From: Ancylobacter sonchi
Lineage (GTDB): Bacteria; Pseudomonadota; Alphaproteobacteria; Rhizobiales; Xanthobacteraceae
Assembly: GCF_018390695.1 (NCBI RefSeq)
Contig: NZ_JAHBGF010000016.1
Span: 1 to 64,000 of the forward strand
Direction: 5' to 3'
Length of the DNA stretch: 64,000 bases
Part shown: positions 7,822 to 16,542 of the stretch, piece by piece
Numbering within the stretch: position 1 is the first letter of the stretch
Layout of the letters: every line of letters starts with the position of its first letter
Made by a program: the position numbers and the translations under genes
The notes under the pieces: model-generated
Databases searched by the model: none
What the model saw: only the letters and a program-made list of their open reading frames with translations
Told to the model about the DNA's origin: nothing

Positions 7822-8811
7822 ATGTTCGATGTCAAGTCATTGATTTTGGTTGGCTTTATCTCCGTCTCGGCGGTTACCGCAGCCGCTCAGACGGCGCCGA
7901 TCACGGTGCGGGCGACGCCGATCGAGCACTTCGACGCCTCCGGCCGCACGCGGATCGGCGCGCTGGAATTCCGTGGCGGCCTGGTACTGGCCTCGCCGGA
8001 GGCCCATTTCGGCGGGCTGTCGGGTATGGCGCTCGACGCCACCGGAGAGAAGCTTATCGCCTTGACAGACAAGGGTTATTGGCTCTCCGCCACCCTCACG
8101 AGCGAGGAGGGGCGGCCGACCGGCCTCGCCGATGTGCGCATGGCACCGCTGATGGCCGCCAACGGGCGGGAGCTCGCCGAGCAGGGGCTCGGCGACAGCG
8201 AATCGCTCGCCCTCACAGGGCAAGGCGTGGTGGTCGGCATCGAGCGTCGCCACGAGATCTGGAGCTTTCCCGGCCCGGACCCGCTGGCGGCGAAAGGCAA
8301 ACAACTGATATCTTTCAAAGGGATAGCCGAGCTTGGCTCCAATGAGGGTATCGAGGCGCTGGCGATCCCGCCCGAGGGCAAGCCGGCGGCGCTGATCGCC
8401 ATCGCCGAGCAGGATCCGAAGGACCCGACCATCCTGCCCGGCTTCCTGTTCTCGCCGCTCGACAAGCCCCGGCTCGTGGGACGCTTTGCCATTGAAAGGA
8501 TTGACGAATTCAGCGCCACCGACCTCTCGCTCGGGCCGGATGGCAAGGCCTATCTACTGGAGCGCCGCTACGACCCGCTGCGCGGGGTGGCCATGCGCAT
8601 CCGCCGGTTCGAGCTGGCGCAACTCGTTGACGGCGCTCGGCTTTCCGGCGAGGTACTGATGGAGGCGCACCGGGCGGCGGCCATCGACAACATGGAGGCG
8701 CTGGCGGTGACGCGCAACGCGGCGGGCACCATCCTGCTCACCGTGCTGTCGGACGACAATTTCTCGCCGCTGCAGAAGACCGTGCTGCTGCGCTTCGCAC
8801 TGGTGCCGTGA
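7822..8811 (+). CDS. Secreted esterase-like-activity-of-phytase family protein
   Basis: 329 residues from the ATG at 7822, which gives a clean signal peptide (MFDVKSLILVGFISVSAVTAAAQ). The mature part matches the phytase-like esterase domain: FGGLSGMALDATGEKLIALTDKG near the start, then LGDSESLAL, SNEGIEALA, and NMEALAV near the end. Members are predicted periplasmic beta-propellers acting on phosphate esters or related substrates; the true substrate is not known. It is divergently transcribed from the RutR-like gene. Confidence 0.85.
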   Translation: MFDVKSLILVGFISVSAVTAAAQTAPITVRATPIEHFDASGRTRIGALEFRGGLVLASPEAHFGGLSGMALDATGEKLIALTDKGYWLSATLTSEEGRPTGLADVRMAPLMAANGRELAEQGLGDSESLALTGQGVVVGIERRHEIWSFPGPDPLAAKGKQLISFKGIAELGSNEGIEALAIPPEGKPAALIAIAEQDPKDPTILPGFLFSPLDKPRLVGRFAIERIDEFSATDLSLGPDGKAYLLERRYDPLRGVAMRIRRFELAQLVDGARLSGEVLMEAHRAAAIDNMEALAVTRNAAGTILLTVLSDDNFSPLQKTVLLRFALVP

Positions 8812-8859
8812 GACCGGTGCGGTGGACGATCAGGCCGACGGGCGGGGAAAGATGGCCGA

Positions 8860-9483
8860 TCAGGCCGAGGTGCCGGAGACCGGCGCGGTCCAGGGCTTCA
8901 GCCGGCCCATCAGCGCGCCATAGGGCACCAGGGCGACGAGCGCACAGGAGAGCTTCACCAGGAAGTCGAAATAGGCGAGGCCCATCCACAGCGGCACCGT
9001 GATGCCGGTCGAGGCATAGGTGACGGGGACGGACATGTCGGCGTCGCCCGCGAAGGCTAGGGAGAAGAACAGCACCGTGTCGAGCGCCGAGCCGAGCAGG
9101 CTACCGGCGAGCGGCGCCTGCCACCAGCTCATGCGGCGCAGGCGGTTGAACACGGTGATGTCGAGCAGCTGGCCGACCAGGAAGGCGCTGCCGGAGGCGA
9201 GCGCGATGCGCGGGGTGGCGAGCCACACCGACAGCAGCACCGCGAGGGCGAAGCCGGCATAGACGACGCGCCGCGTCACCGCCGGTCCGAACCGGCGGTT
9301 GGTCAGGTCATTGACGAGAAAGGCGAGCGGATAGGTGAAGGCGCCCCAGGTGAGCGCCTCCTGCAGACCCCAGAACTGCACCGGGTACTGCACGGCGACG
9401 TTGGAAGCCGCCACCACCGCCATCATGGCGAGGATGGGCAGCATCAGCGCCCGCAGCGAGACCCGCGTTCCGGCGATCCGCAT
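8860..9483 (-). CDS. yhhQ: Queuosine precursor transporter (VUT/YhhQ family)
   Basis: 207 residues with about six hydrophobic helices. Family features include the FWGLQEALTWGAFTYPLAFLVNDLTNRRFG segment after the first helix and SGSAFLVGQLLDITVFNRLRR in the middle. YhhQ imports the queuosine precursors preQ0/preQ1 for modification of the tRNA wobble position. It ends 49 bases from the convergent phytase-like gene and starts 15 bases beyond the end of rpmB, so it may be read from the rpmB promoter. Confidence 0.9.
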   Translation of the reverse strand: MRIAGTRVSLRALMLPILAMMAVVAASNVAVQYPVQFWGLQEALTWGAFTYPLAFLVNDLTNRRFGPAVTRRVVYAGFALAVLLSVWLATPRIALASGSAFLVGQLLDITVFNRLRRMSWWQAPLAGSLLGSALDTVLFFSLAFAGDADMSVPVTYASTGITVPLWMGLAYFDFLVKLSCALVALVPYGALMGRLKPWTAPVSGTSA

Positions 9484-9498
9484 CGGCTCAGGCCCGGA

Positions 9499-9795
9499 TC
9501 ACGCCGCGACGGCTTCAGCCGAGGCCTTCACGACCGCGCGCTTCAGCTCGACGGCCTTCTGCGACAGCTCTTCGGCGCGGGCCTTGAGCAGGAACGCATC
9601 GAGACCACCGCGGTGATCGACGGTCCGCAGGGCATTGGCGCTCACGCGCAGCTTCACCGACCGCTTCAGCACGTCGCTGGTGAGCGTGACGTTCACCAGG
9701 TTCGGCAGATAGCGCCGACGGGTCTTGCGGTTCGAGTGGCTCACGAGATTGCCGGTCAGAACCGCCTTCCCGGTAAGTTCACACCGACGGGACAT
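9499..9795 (-). CDS. rpmB: 50S ribosomal protein L28
   Basis: 98 residues from the ATG at 9795, giving [32 protein letters not shown], the standard L28 N-terminus of alphaproteobacteria. The upstream extension of the open frame is not L28-like. L28 binds 23S rRNA in the large subunit. A near-consensus promoter is placed about 95 bases upstream. yhhQ follows closely on the same strand. Confidence 0.97.
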   Translation of the reverse strand: MSRRCELTGKAVLTGNLVSHSNRKTRRRYLPNLVNVTLTSDVLKRSVKLRVSANALRTVDHRGGLDAFLLKARAEELSQKAVELKRAVVKASAEAVAA

Positions 9796-9887
9796 CGTGG
9801 ACTTCCTTAATGTTCGCAGCTGCCGCGCGCCGGACCCGAATATCGAGCCTTGCGATCTTGCAGGCAGCATCCGTGAAAGAGTGCGCT

Positions 9888-9916
9888 CCTATAGGCAAGC
9901 GGCCCGCACACGTCAA
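9888..9916 (-). promoter_or_regulatory. sigma-70-type promoter of rpmB
   Basis: Minus-strand TTGACG (9911-9916) and TATAGG (9888-9893) are separated by exactly 17 bases, which is near consensus. The predicted transcript has a leader of roughly 85 bases before the L28 start. The rest of the 356-base gap up to 10151 shows nothing I can name. Confidence 0.7.
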
Positions 9917-10151
9917 GGCTCAAGACAGAGCGGTGACATGATGGGCGCGGGACGCGGAAGCGGGCCGCGACGGCTGCCGGCGACGCCCGCCGGGGCCGGA
10001 AGCCTCGCGCGGGTGCCTCGCGCACAGGTGATGGGCGCGGGCCGCGGGCGTCACAGTTCCGCCGGCTTCGACGGCCATCGGAAATCATAATAGACTGATT
10101 CCCCACTGTGATTCACGGCCCGCGCCGCGCGGCCGCCGGAGCCTTTCATTC

Positions 10152-11042
10152 ATGCCGCGTCCCGTGCCGCGTCTTCTGTCGCCTTCGCGCCTGCCACGCC
10201 TGCTGGCATTCGCCGGCGTAGCCTTGGCCGGGACAGCCTTGGCCGGCGTCTCCCCCGCCCTCGCCGACGGCAAGCTGGAAGCGCGCTACAAGCTGTCGCT
10301 CGCCGGGCTGGAACTCGGCCGCGCCGCCTTCCTGCTCGAAGTGGACGACAATTCCTATACCGCCTCCGGCAGCGCCCGTCTCACCGGCGTGGTGCAGGCG
10401 ATCTCCTCCGGCAAGGGCTCGGCCGGCGCGCGCGGCACGGTGCAGTCGGGCGCGCTGGTGCCGCGTTCCTTCGCCATGGAAGCGGAAACCGAGAAGAAGG
10501 CCGAGGCGATCCGCCTGTCGCTTGCCGGCGGCAACGTCACCGACGCCAAGGTGGAACCGCCGGTACCGCCCGCCGACGACCGCGTGCCGATGGCCGACAA
10601 GGACAAGCGCGGCGTGCTCGACCCGATGACGGCGGCTTTGTTCCTGGCGCCGGGCTCTGGCGACCTGATGGCGCCGAAAAATTGCGAGCGGCTGCTGCCG
10701 GTGTTCGACGGCCGCCAGCGCTACGACCTCGACCTCAGCTTCGAGCGGGTCGACCAGGTGAAGGCCGAGAAGGGCTATGCCGGCCCGGCGCTGGTGTGCC
10801 GCATTTCCTACAAGCCGGTGGCCGGACATCGCGCCAACCGCACCAGCGTCAAATTCATGATGCGGAACAAGGAAATGTATGTGTGGTTGGCGCCGGTCGC
10901 CGGCACGCGCGTGCTCGCCCCGTTCCGCGCCTCGGTGGCGACCGCCATCGGCGTGGCGCAGATCGAGGCGGTGTCGTTCCAGACCGAGCCGATGGTCGCC
11001 AAGGGCGCCGGCGCCGCGCCGGCCAAGGCGGGCGTGCAGTAG
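10152..11042 (+). CDS. DUF3108 domain periplasmic protein
   Basis: 296 residues with an N-terminal signal (hydrophobic residues about 17-37 ending SPALA). The mature domain, beginning LEARYKLSLAGLELGRAAFLLEVDDNSYTASGSA, is the DUF3108 pattern found in many Proteobacteria. It contains VLDPMTAALF and ends with the VATAIGVAQIEAVSF strand. Its function is unknown; a beta-rich lipid- or polymer-handling role is sometimes suggested for the family. It is divergent from rpmB and convergent with the DUF4269 gene. Confidence 0.82.
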   Translation: MPRPVPRLLSPSRLPRLLAFAGVALAGTALAGVSPALADGKLEARYKLSLAGLELGRAAFLLEVDDNSYTASGSARLTGVVQAISSGKGSAGARGTVQSGALVPRSFAMEAETEKKAEAIRLSLAGGNVTDAKVEPPVPPADDRVPMADKDKRGVLDPMTAALFLAPGSGDLMAPKNCERLLPVFDGRQRYDLDLSFERVDQVKAEKGYAGPALVCRISYKPVAGHRANRTSVKFMMRNKEMYVWLAPVAGTRVLAPFRASVATAIGVAQIEAVSFQTEPMVAKGAGAAPAKAGVQ

Positions 11043-11073
11043 GGCGGACGCCCGCGCGGGACGTTTCTCCTGT

Positions 11074-11643
11074 CTATTCCTTTATAGCGGTGTCGAGACC
11101 CGCTTGCGCCAGCAGCCCGGCGAGCGCGGCGTCGTCCTGCTCGAACAGCGCCAGCATCGCCGCATGGGGATTGCCGGCGAGGCCCAGCACGGCGGCGAAG
11201 GCCGGCTCGGTCTTCAGCCCGGCCTGCCGCCGCGCCATCACCGCCGCCCGCAGCCCATCGCCGCCCAGCGCCAGCAGGCGCTGCTCGACGCGAAAATGCC
11301 GCCAGCCGGCCTGCCCGGCGACCGGGCACGGTGCCGCGAACACCTCGAACGGCCAGCCCGCCGCGGTGAAGCTCGCCACCACCGGCCGGCCATCCTTCCG
11401 CCACTGCCAGAGCCGGAAATGTTGCTCCCGGCGAAACTCATCCCACATGAGACGGGCGACGGCCTCCGGCTCACGCGCATGGCAGACTATGTCGATGTCG
11501 ATGTCGCTGCCGGCGAGGTCGAGGCCGAGCGGCGGCGTGCCGACCACATGTGGGTCGAAGCCGGCGAGGCGGTCCATGAGGCCGGTTGCCGCCAGCGCGG
11601 CGCGGTAGTCGCGGATGGGAGTTGGTGACGTCGATGCGATCAT
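11074..11643 (-). CDS. DUF4269 nucleotidyltransferase-like protein
   Basis: 189 residues from the ATG at 11643. The core motif PPLGLDLAGSDIDIDIVCHA has the Gly-Ser-Asp-x-Asp arrangement of minimal nucleotidyltransferases, and FTAAGWPFEVFAAP follows. DUF4269 proteins are uncharacterised and the substrate is unknown. The frame is open to 11709 but the extra residues are Arg-rich. It is divergent from the large helicase, with only about 140 bases between the starts. Confidence 0.8.
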   Translation of the reverse strand: MIASTSPTPIRDYRAALAATGLMDRLAGFDPHVVGTPPLGLDLAGSDIDIDIVCHAREPEAVARLMWDEFRREQHFRLWQWRKDGRPVVASFTAAGWPFEVFAAPCPVAGQAGWRHFRVEQRLLALGGDGLRAAVMARRQAGLKTEPAFAAVLGLAGNPHAAMLALFEQDDAALAGLLAQAGLDTAIKE

Positions 11644-11784
11644 CCTGTTTCCCTGCGGCGGCGCGCGTCGCCGCCTCGCCCGGCGGACCGATTCGCCGAT
11701 GGCGCGCATCCCATGCTAGAACGGCCGCCCTTCCGGCTCGACGGAACGGTCGCCGCATGAACGTTACCTGGTGAACGTCGTCTT

Positions 11785-14700
11785 ATGAACATTGCCGCCC
11801 CGCCGGACATTGCCCGCGCCGCCCACGCCGCCTCGCTGAACCCGCTGCCGCCCCGCCTGCGCGCGCGCGGCGTCACCGCCGTGCTCGGGCCGACCAATAC
11901 CGGCAAGACCCATCTCGCCATCGAGCGCATGCTCGGCCATTCCTCCGGGCTGATCGGCCTGCCGCTGCGCCTGCTCGCCCGCGAGGTCTACCAGCGCCTC
12001 GTCGAGCGCGCCGGCGCCGACCAGGTGGCCCTCGTCACCGGCGAGGAACGCATCAAGCCGCCGCATGCCCGCTACTGGGTGGCGACGGTGGAGGCGATGC
12101 CGCGCGACCTCGACGTCGCCTTCGTGGCGCTGGACGAGATCCAGATCGCCGCCGACCTCGATCGCGGCCACGTCTTCACCGACCGGCTGCTCAACCGGCG
12201 CGGCCGCGAGGAGACGCTGCTGCTCGGCGCCGCCACCATGCGCCCGCTGGTCGAGAAACTGATCCCCGGCGCCAATATCCTGGTGCGCCCGCGCCTGTCG
12301 CAGCTCACCTTCGCCGGTGAGAAGAAGATCACCCGGCTGCCGCGCCGCTCCGCCATCGTCGCCTTCTCCGCCGACGAGGTCTACGCCATCGCCGAACTGG
12401 TGCGCCGCCAGCGCGGCGGCGCGGCGGTGGTGCTCGGCGCGCTCTCCCCGCGCACCCGCAACGCGCAGGTCGCGATGTACCAGAACGGCGATGTGGATTA
12501 CCTCATCGCCACCGACGCCATCGGCATGGGGCTCAACCTCGACGTCGACCATGTCGCCTTCGCCGGCGACGTGAAGTTCGACGGCTGGCAGTTCCGCCGG
12601 CTCAACCCCGGCGAGCTCGCCCAGATCGCCGGCCGCGCCGGCCGCGCCCAGCGCGACGGCACCTTCGGCACCACCGGGCGCTGCCCGCCCTTCGATGCCG
12701 AGCTGGTCGAGCGGCTGGAGAGCCATGCCTTCGATGCCCATCGCGTGCTGCAATGGCGCAACACCGCGCTGGACTTCGCCACGATCGAGACGCTGAAGCG
12801 CAGCCTCGCCGAGCCGCCGCGCGAGGAAGGCCTGACCCGCGCGCCCACCGCCGCCGATGTGGAAGTGCTGGAAGCGCTGGCACCGGACCCGGAGGTGCGC
12901 CGCTTCATCGGCAGCCGCGCCGGGGTGGAACGGCTGTGGGAAGCCTGCGGCCTGCCGGACTATCGCAAGGTGTCCCCGGCCTCGCATCGCGACCTCGTCG
13001 GCACCGTCTACGACCACCTGATGCGGCTCGGTCGCCTCGAAACCGACTGGTTCGCCAAACAAGTGGCCTTGGCGGACCGGACGGAAGGTGACATAGACAC
13101 GCTGTCGGGACGTATCGCGCAGATCCGTACGTGGACCTTCGCGGCCAACCGTCCCGACTGGCTCGACGACCCGGAGCACTGGCAGGGGATAACACGGCGC
13201 GTGGAGGACCGACTCTCCGACGCGCTTCATGAGAGGCTGGCAAACCGTTTCGTCGACCGACGGACGAGCGTCCTGATGCGGCGCCTGCGGGAAAACGCAA
13301 TGCTCGATACAGAAATCACCAAGACCGGCGACGTCGTCGTGGAAGGCCATGTGATCGGCCATCTGCTCGGATTCCAGTTCGCGGCGGACGCCTCCGCCGG
13401 CGGCCCGGAGGCGAAAGCCTTGCGCGCCACCGCCCAGAAGGCGCTGGCCGGCGAGATCGAGGCCCGCGCCACGCGGCTCTCGGAAGCCGGGGACGATGCC
13501 TTCGTGCTCTCCGCCGACGGCACGCTGCGCTGGATCGGCGACCCCGTCGCCAAGTTGATCCCCGGCGAGGAGGTGCTGACCCCGCGCCTCAAGATCATCG
13601 CCGACGAGCACCTGACCGGCACCGCCCGCGACGCGGTGCAGGCGCGGATCGACCTGTGGCTGAAGGCGCATACCGAGAAGCTGCTCGGCGCGCTGCTGGC
13701 GCTCGGCAAGGCCGAGGACGTCACCGGCATCGCCCGCGGCATCGCCTTCCAGCTGGTCGAATCGCTCGGCGTTCTGGAGCGCCAGAAGGTCGCCGAGGAG
13801 ATGAAGACGCTGCCGCAGGAGCAGCGCGCGGTGCTGCGCGCCCATGGTGTGCGCTTCGGCGCCCATCACATCTACCTGCCGGCGCTGCTGAAGCCGGCGC
13901 CGCGCGCGCTCGCCGCCCAGTTCTGGGCGCTCAAGCATGGCGGGCTGCAGCAGAAGGGCCTCGACGAGCTGCCGCATCTCGCCGCCTCCGGGCGCACCTC
14001 GATCGCGGTGGACCCGGAGATCCAGAAGGGTCTCTACCGCGCGGTGGGCTTCCGCGTCGCCGGTGAGCGGGCGGTGCGCGTCGACATTCTCGAGCGCCTC
14101 GCCGACCTGATTCGCCCGGCGCTGGCCTGGCGCCCCGGCGCGACCGGCGAGAAGCCGGCCGGCGCCTTCGACGGCAGCGGCTTCACCGCCACCGTCGCCA
14201 TGACCTCGCTGGCGGGCTGCGCCGGCGAGGACTTCGCCTCCATCCTGCGCTCGCTCGGCTACCGCATGGAGCGCCGCCCGGCGCCGGTGGAGCCGGCGGC
14301 GGAAGCACCTGCCTCCGAGACCGTGACGGTCGAGGACGTGACGGACGCCGCGACGGCGGAAGCCGGCGCCGAGGTCGTGGCCGACGCGACGGACGAGCCG
14401 GCAGCGGAACCCGTCGTCGAGCCGGCCGTGGAAGCGGTGGCTGACGAGGCGCCGGCGGTCGAGCTCACCGAGACCAGCGTCGAGGTGGCCGAGCCGGCCG
14501 AAGAGCCGGCGCTGGAAGCCGCCGCCGAAGTGGCCGAGGCTACCGAGATCGGCGAGGCCGCTCCGGTGGAAGCGCCCGTGGAAGCATCGGTCGAGACGGA
14601 GGCTGTCGAGGCGATTGCTGCCGAAGCTGCGACCGTCGAGGCAACTATTGCCGAGCCGGCGCCCGCCGAGCCGGCGATGATCGAGGTGTGGCGTCCGGGT

Positions 14701-15204
14701 CGTCCGGCCGGCCAGCCGCATCATCGCGGCGGCCAGCGCGGGGCTCCGCGCGGTGGCGCGCGCCAGGGTGAGGGCGCCGAGGGCGGACGCCGCTTCGAGC
14801 GTGGCCCGGCTCGCGAGGGTCAGCCGCGCGACGGCCAGCCCCGTGAGGGCCAGCCGCGTCCCGAGGGCGAGGCCGCCCGTGCCGCCGATGGCCGGCGCGA
14901 CGAGAATCGCCGCGACGACCGCCGTCCGCGCCCGGAGCGCGGCGAGCGGCCGGATCGCGGCCCGCGTCCCGAGCGGAGCGAGCGCCCTGGCGGGCGCGAG
15001 GAGCGCGGCGAGCGTGGGGAACGTCGCGGCGGCGAGCGTCGCAACGAGTTCCGCGACGGCCCGCGCCACGACCAGCGGCCGGATCACCGCGCCGCCCAGC
15101 GCAACGAGCCGCCGCGCCGCGACAAGCCGGTGGATCCGGATTCGCCCTTCGCCAAGCTGCTGGCGCTGAAGGCGAAGATGGAAGCCGAAAAGGACGGCAA
15201 GTAG
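11785..15204 (+). CDS. SUV3-like superfamily 2 RNA helicase with long disordered tail
   Basis: 1139 residues. The N-terminal helicase core has Walker A GPTNTGKT (about residue 35), a DEIQ motif in VALDEIQIAADLDRGHVFTDRLL, and IATDAIGMGLNLD plus QIAGRAGRAQRDGTFGTTG in the second RecA domain, as in mitochondrial SUV3. The middle region (residues about 350-830) matches the alphaproteobacterial helicase-related family. The last 300 residues are low complexity: an Ala/Glu/Val-rich acidic stretch (about 830-970), then an Arg/Gly/Glu/Pro-rich basic stretch ending PDSPFAKLLALKAKMEAEKDGK. This suggests a processive RNA helicase in RNA decay or ribosome biogenesis with an RNA-binding tail. An S4-domain gene follows on the same strand. 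Confidence 0.9.
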   Translation: MNIAAPPDIARAAHAASLNPLPPRLRARGVTAVLGPTNTGKTHLAIERMLGHSSGLIGLPLRLLAREVYQRLVERAGADQVALVTGEERIKPPHARYWVATVEAMPRDLDVAFVALDEIQIAADLDRGHVFTDRLLNRRGREETLLLGAATMRPLVEKLIPGANILVRPRLSQLTFAGEKKITRLPRRSAIVAFSADEVYAIAELVRRQRGGAAVVLGALSPRTRNAQVAMYQNGDVDYLIATDAIGMGLNLDVDHVAFAGDVKFDGWQFRRLNPGELAQIAGRAGRAQRDGTFGTTGRCPPFDAELVERLESHAFDAHRVLQWRNTALDFATIETLKRSLAEPPREEGLTRAPTAADVEVLEALAPDPEVRRFIGSRAGVERLWEACGLPDYRKVSPASHRDLVGTVYDHLMRLGRLETDWFAKQVALADRTEGDIDTLSGRIAQIRTWTFAANRPDWLDDPEHWQGITRRVEDRLSDALHERLANRFVDRRTSVLMRRLRENAMLDTEITKTGDVVVEGHVIGHLLGFQFAADASAGGPEAKALRATAQKALAGEIEARATRLSEAGDDAFVLSADGTLRWIGDPVAKLIPGEEVLTPRLKIIADEHLTGTARDAVQARIDLWLKAHTEKLLGALLALGKAEDVTGIARGIAFQLVESLGVLERQKVAEEMKTLPQEQRAVLRAHGVRFGAHHIYLPALLKPAPRALAAQFWALKHGGLQQKGLDELPHLAASGRTSIAVDPEIQKGLYRAVGFRVAGERAVRVDILERLADLIRPALAWRPGATGEKPAGAFDGSGFTATVAMTSLAGCAGEDFASILRSLGYRMERRPAPVEPAAEAPASETVTVEDVTDAATAEAGAEVVADATDEPAAEPVVEPAVEAVADEAPAVELTETSVEVAEPAEEPALEAAAEVAEATEIGEAAPVEAPVEASVETEAVEAIAAEAATVEATIAEPAPAEPAMIEVWRPGRPAGQPHHRGGQRGAPRGGARQGEGAEGGRRFERGPAREGQPRDGQPREGQPRPEGEAARAADGRRDENRRDDRRPRPERGERPDRGPRPERSERPGGREERGERGERRGGERRNEFRDGPRHDQRPDHRAAQRNEPPRRDKPVDPDSPFAKLLALKAKMEAEKDGK

Positions 15205-15222
15205 GAAGCCCCCCGGGCTTCC
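15204..15222 (+). promoter_or_regulatory. short hairpin in the helicase-S4 junction
   Basis: GGAAGCCC (15204-15211) pairs with GGGCTTCC (15215-15222) around a CCC loop, overlapping the helicase stop codon. It sits immediately before the GGGAGG ribosome site of the next gene. There is no U-tract, so it is more likely an RNA processing or translation-tuning element than a terminator. Confidence 0.35.
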
Positions 15223-15234
15223 GGGAGGGCGGCC

Positions 15235-15540
15235 TTGAGCGGCGAGCGGCATCGTCTCGACGTCTGGCTGTGGCACGCGCGCTGCGTGCGCACTCGCAGC
15301 GCGGCGGCCGATCTGGTCCGCGCCGGCCATGTGCGGCTCAACGGCGCGCGGGTGAGCGCGCCGGCACAGCCGGTGCGGCTCGGCGACGTGCTCACCGTCG
15401 CCCTCGCCGGCCGGGTGCGGCTGATGAAGGTGACCGGATTTTCCGAGCGTCGGGGGGATGCGCAGGCGGCCCGCGAGACCTATCTGGATCTCAGCGAGCC
15501 GCTCGAGGGCGGCGAGGGCGCGTCGGAAGGCAAGCACTAG
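15235..15540 (+). CDS. S4-domain RNA-binding protein (Hsp15-like)
   Basis: 101 residues starting at TTG, supported by a GGGAGG site eight to ten bases upstream and by the fit of the protein to family starts (ERHRLDVWLWHARCVRTRSAAADLVRAGHVRLNG). The S4 RNA-binding fold covers residues 6-65. Hsp15 in E. coli binds stalled 50S-peptidyl-tRNA complexes. The gene lies 30 bases after the helicase and is probably cotranscribed. Confidence 0.87.
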   Translation: MSGERHRLDVWLWHARCVRTRSAAADLVRAGHVRLNGARVSAPAQPVRLGDVLTVALAGRVRLMKVTGFSERRGDAQAARETYLDLSEPLEGGEGASEGKH

Positions 15541-15663
15541 CCGGAATCGGGCACCCAGCCTCGCGGGAGCCCTGCGTCCGGGGCGGGTCTGCCCCTCGCG
15601 TCAGGCGGGACAGCGGTAGCCCGAACCGTTCGTGCCCGGTTGCGCGGCGGCAGGCGGTGCGCT

Positions 15664-15710
15664 AGAGCGCTCAGCGGCCGGGTGAGAGACCCGGCCCGCC
15701 ACAGCGCTCT
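15664..15710. repeat. intergenic nested hairpin element
   Basis: AGAGCGCT (15664-15671) pairs with AGCGCTCT (15703-15710); an inner GGCCGGGT/ACCCGGCC pair lies between. It looks like one of the palindromic extragenic elements common in Rhizobiales. It lies in the gap between the S4 gene and fdxA. Confidence 0.55.
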
Positions 15711-15727
15711 CGATAGGTTGATCGGGA

Positions 15728-15772
15728 GCATGTTCTCCTCGCAAAAGGCATTTCGGTTTTTGCGGAACATGC
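15728..15772. repeat. intergenic palindrome of the GCATGTTC type
   Basis: GCATGTTC (15728-15735) pairs with GAACATGC (15765-15772), and an inner GCAAAA/TTTTGC pair continues the stem. This resembles interspersed palindromes I know from Rhizobiales intergenic regions. It could also attenuate transcription before fdxA. Confidence 0.55.
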
Positions 15773-15823
15773 GCTAGGTAAGGGCCGCGGGTAAATCACG
15801 CGTCCCGCACGGAGATAGGATAA

Positions 15824-16159
15824 ATGCCCTACGTCGTGACGGACAATTGCATCAAGTGCAAGTACACCGACTGCGTCTCGGTGTGCCCCGTCGACTGCTT
15901 CTACGAGGGCGAGAACTTCCTGGTCATCCACCCCGATGAATGCATCGACTGCGGCGTTTGCGAGCCGGAATGCCCGGCCGAGGCGATCAAGCCCGACACC
16001 GAGCCGGGGCTGGAGAAGTGGCTGCAGATCAACGCCGACTACGCCAAGGTCTGGCCCAACATCACCGACCGCAAGGACCCGCTGCCGGACGCCAAGGAGT
16101 GGGATGGTGTAGCCGACAAGCTACAGTATCTCTCGCCGGAACCCGCTAAGCAGGACTGA
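15824..16159 (+). CDS. fdxA: Seven-iron ferredoxin FdxA
   Basis: 111 residues. Two cluster-binding segments are visible: [18 protein letters not shown] near the start, for the 3Fe-4S site and part of the 4Fe-4S site, and [16 protein letters not shown] at about residues 40-55. The C-terminal extension ([18 protein letters not shown]) is typical of Azotobacter-type FdI/FdxA in alphaproteobacteria. It is a cytoplasmic electron carrier. The gene order S4-fdxA-carD is common in this group. Confidence 0.96.
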   Translation: MPYVVTDNCIKCKYTDCVSVCPVDCFYEGENFLVIHPDECIDCGVCEPECPAEAIKPDTEPGLEKWLQINADYAKVWPNITDRKDPLPDAKEWDGVADKLQYLSPEPAKQD

Positions 16160-16257
16160 CGACGCGACCCGCACGGCGGACGTTACGTCACCCGACCCGA
16201 CGCGCAAGATTCGCGAGCGGCGGCGAGGCCGTGCGCACGCTGCGTTGCGGCAGTGTT

Positions 16258-16285
16258 TTGATTCTGTGCCGAATTGTGCTATAAC
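16258..16285 (+). promoter_or_regulatory. promoter upstream of carD
   Basis: TTGATT (16258-16263) and TATAAC (16280-16285) with a 16-base spacer form a good sigma-70-type promoter. It predicts a leader of about 250 bases before carD, long for a simple promoter. The surrounding 16160-16257 shows nothing else. Confidence 0.6.
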
Positions 16286-16313
16286 CCTTTTCGAGCAGTC
16301 GATTGGGTTTGCC

Positions 16314-16373
16314 ATGGCGCAACGCTCCGGATTTGGAGCGATCCCCCCGGAATTGATGAAGGGCTTGGTCTGA
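16314..16373 (+). CDS. possible 19-residue leader ORF before carD
   Basis: An ATG 29 bases downstream of the -10 box opens a 19-codon frame (MAQRSGFGAIPPELMKGLV) ending in TGA, inside the predicted carD leader. It has no strong ribosome site. Its amphipathic, non-random look made me keep it. It may be a leader peptide, a small protein, or chance. Confidence 0.3.
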   Translation: MAQRSGFGAIPPELMKGLV

Positions 16374-16542
16374 CACGCCATTGGCGCGTGCCGGGGACCC
16401 CCCGATTTTCCGTCGTCGGCTGATGGTACGGCTCCGGTAATCCGCCGGTGCCGGGCGTGTCTTATGCCCGGAGCGATCCGGGATGGCAAGTCGGCCGAGG
16501 TGGCCGGGTGCCGAAGAACCGAGACCCAGGAGCAGGCTCAGC

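Noticed and set aside
11764-15537. 1257-residue open frame on the minus strand
   Set aside because: It is antisense to the helicase and S4 genes; the translation is His/Arg/Gly/Leu-rich low complexity with no domain. It is a GC-driven shadow frame.
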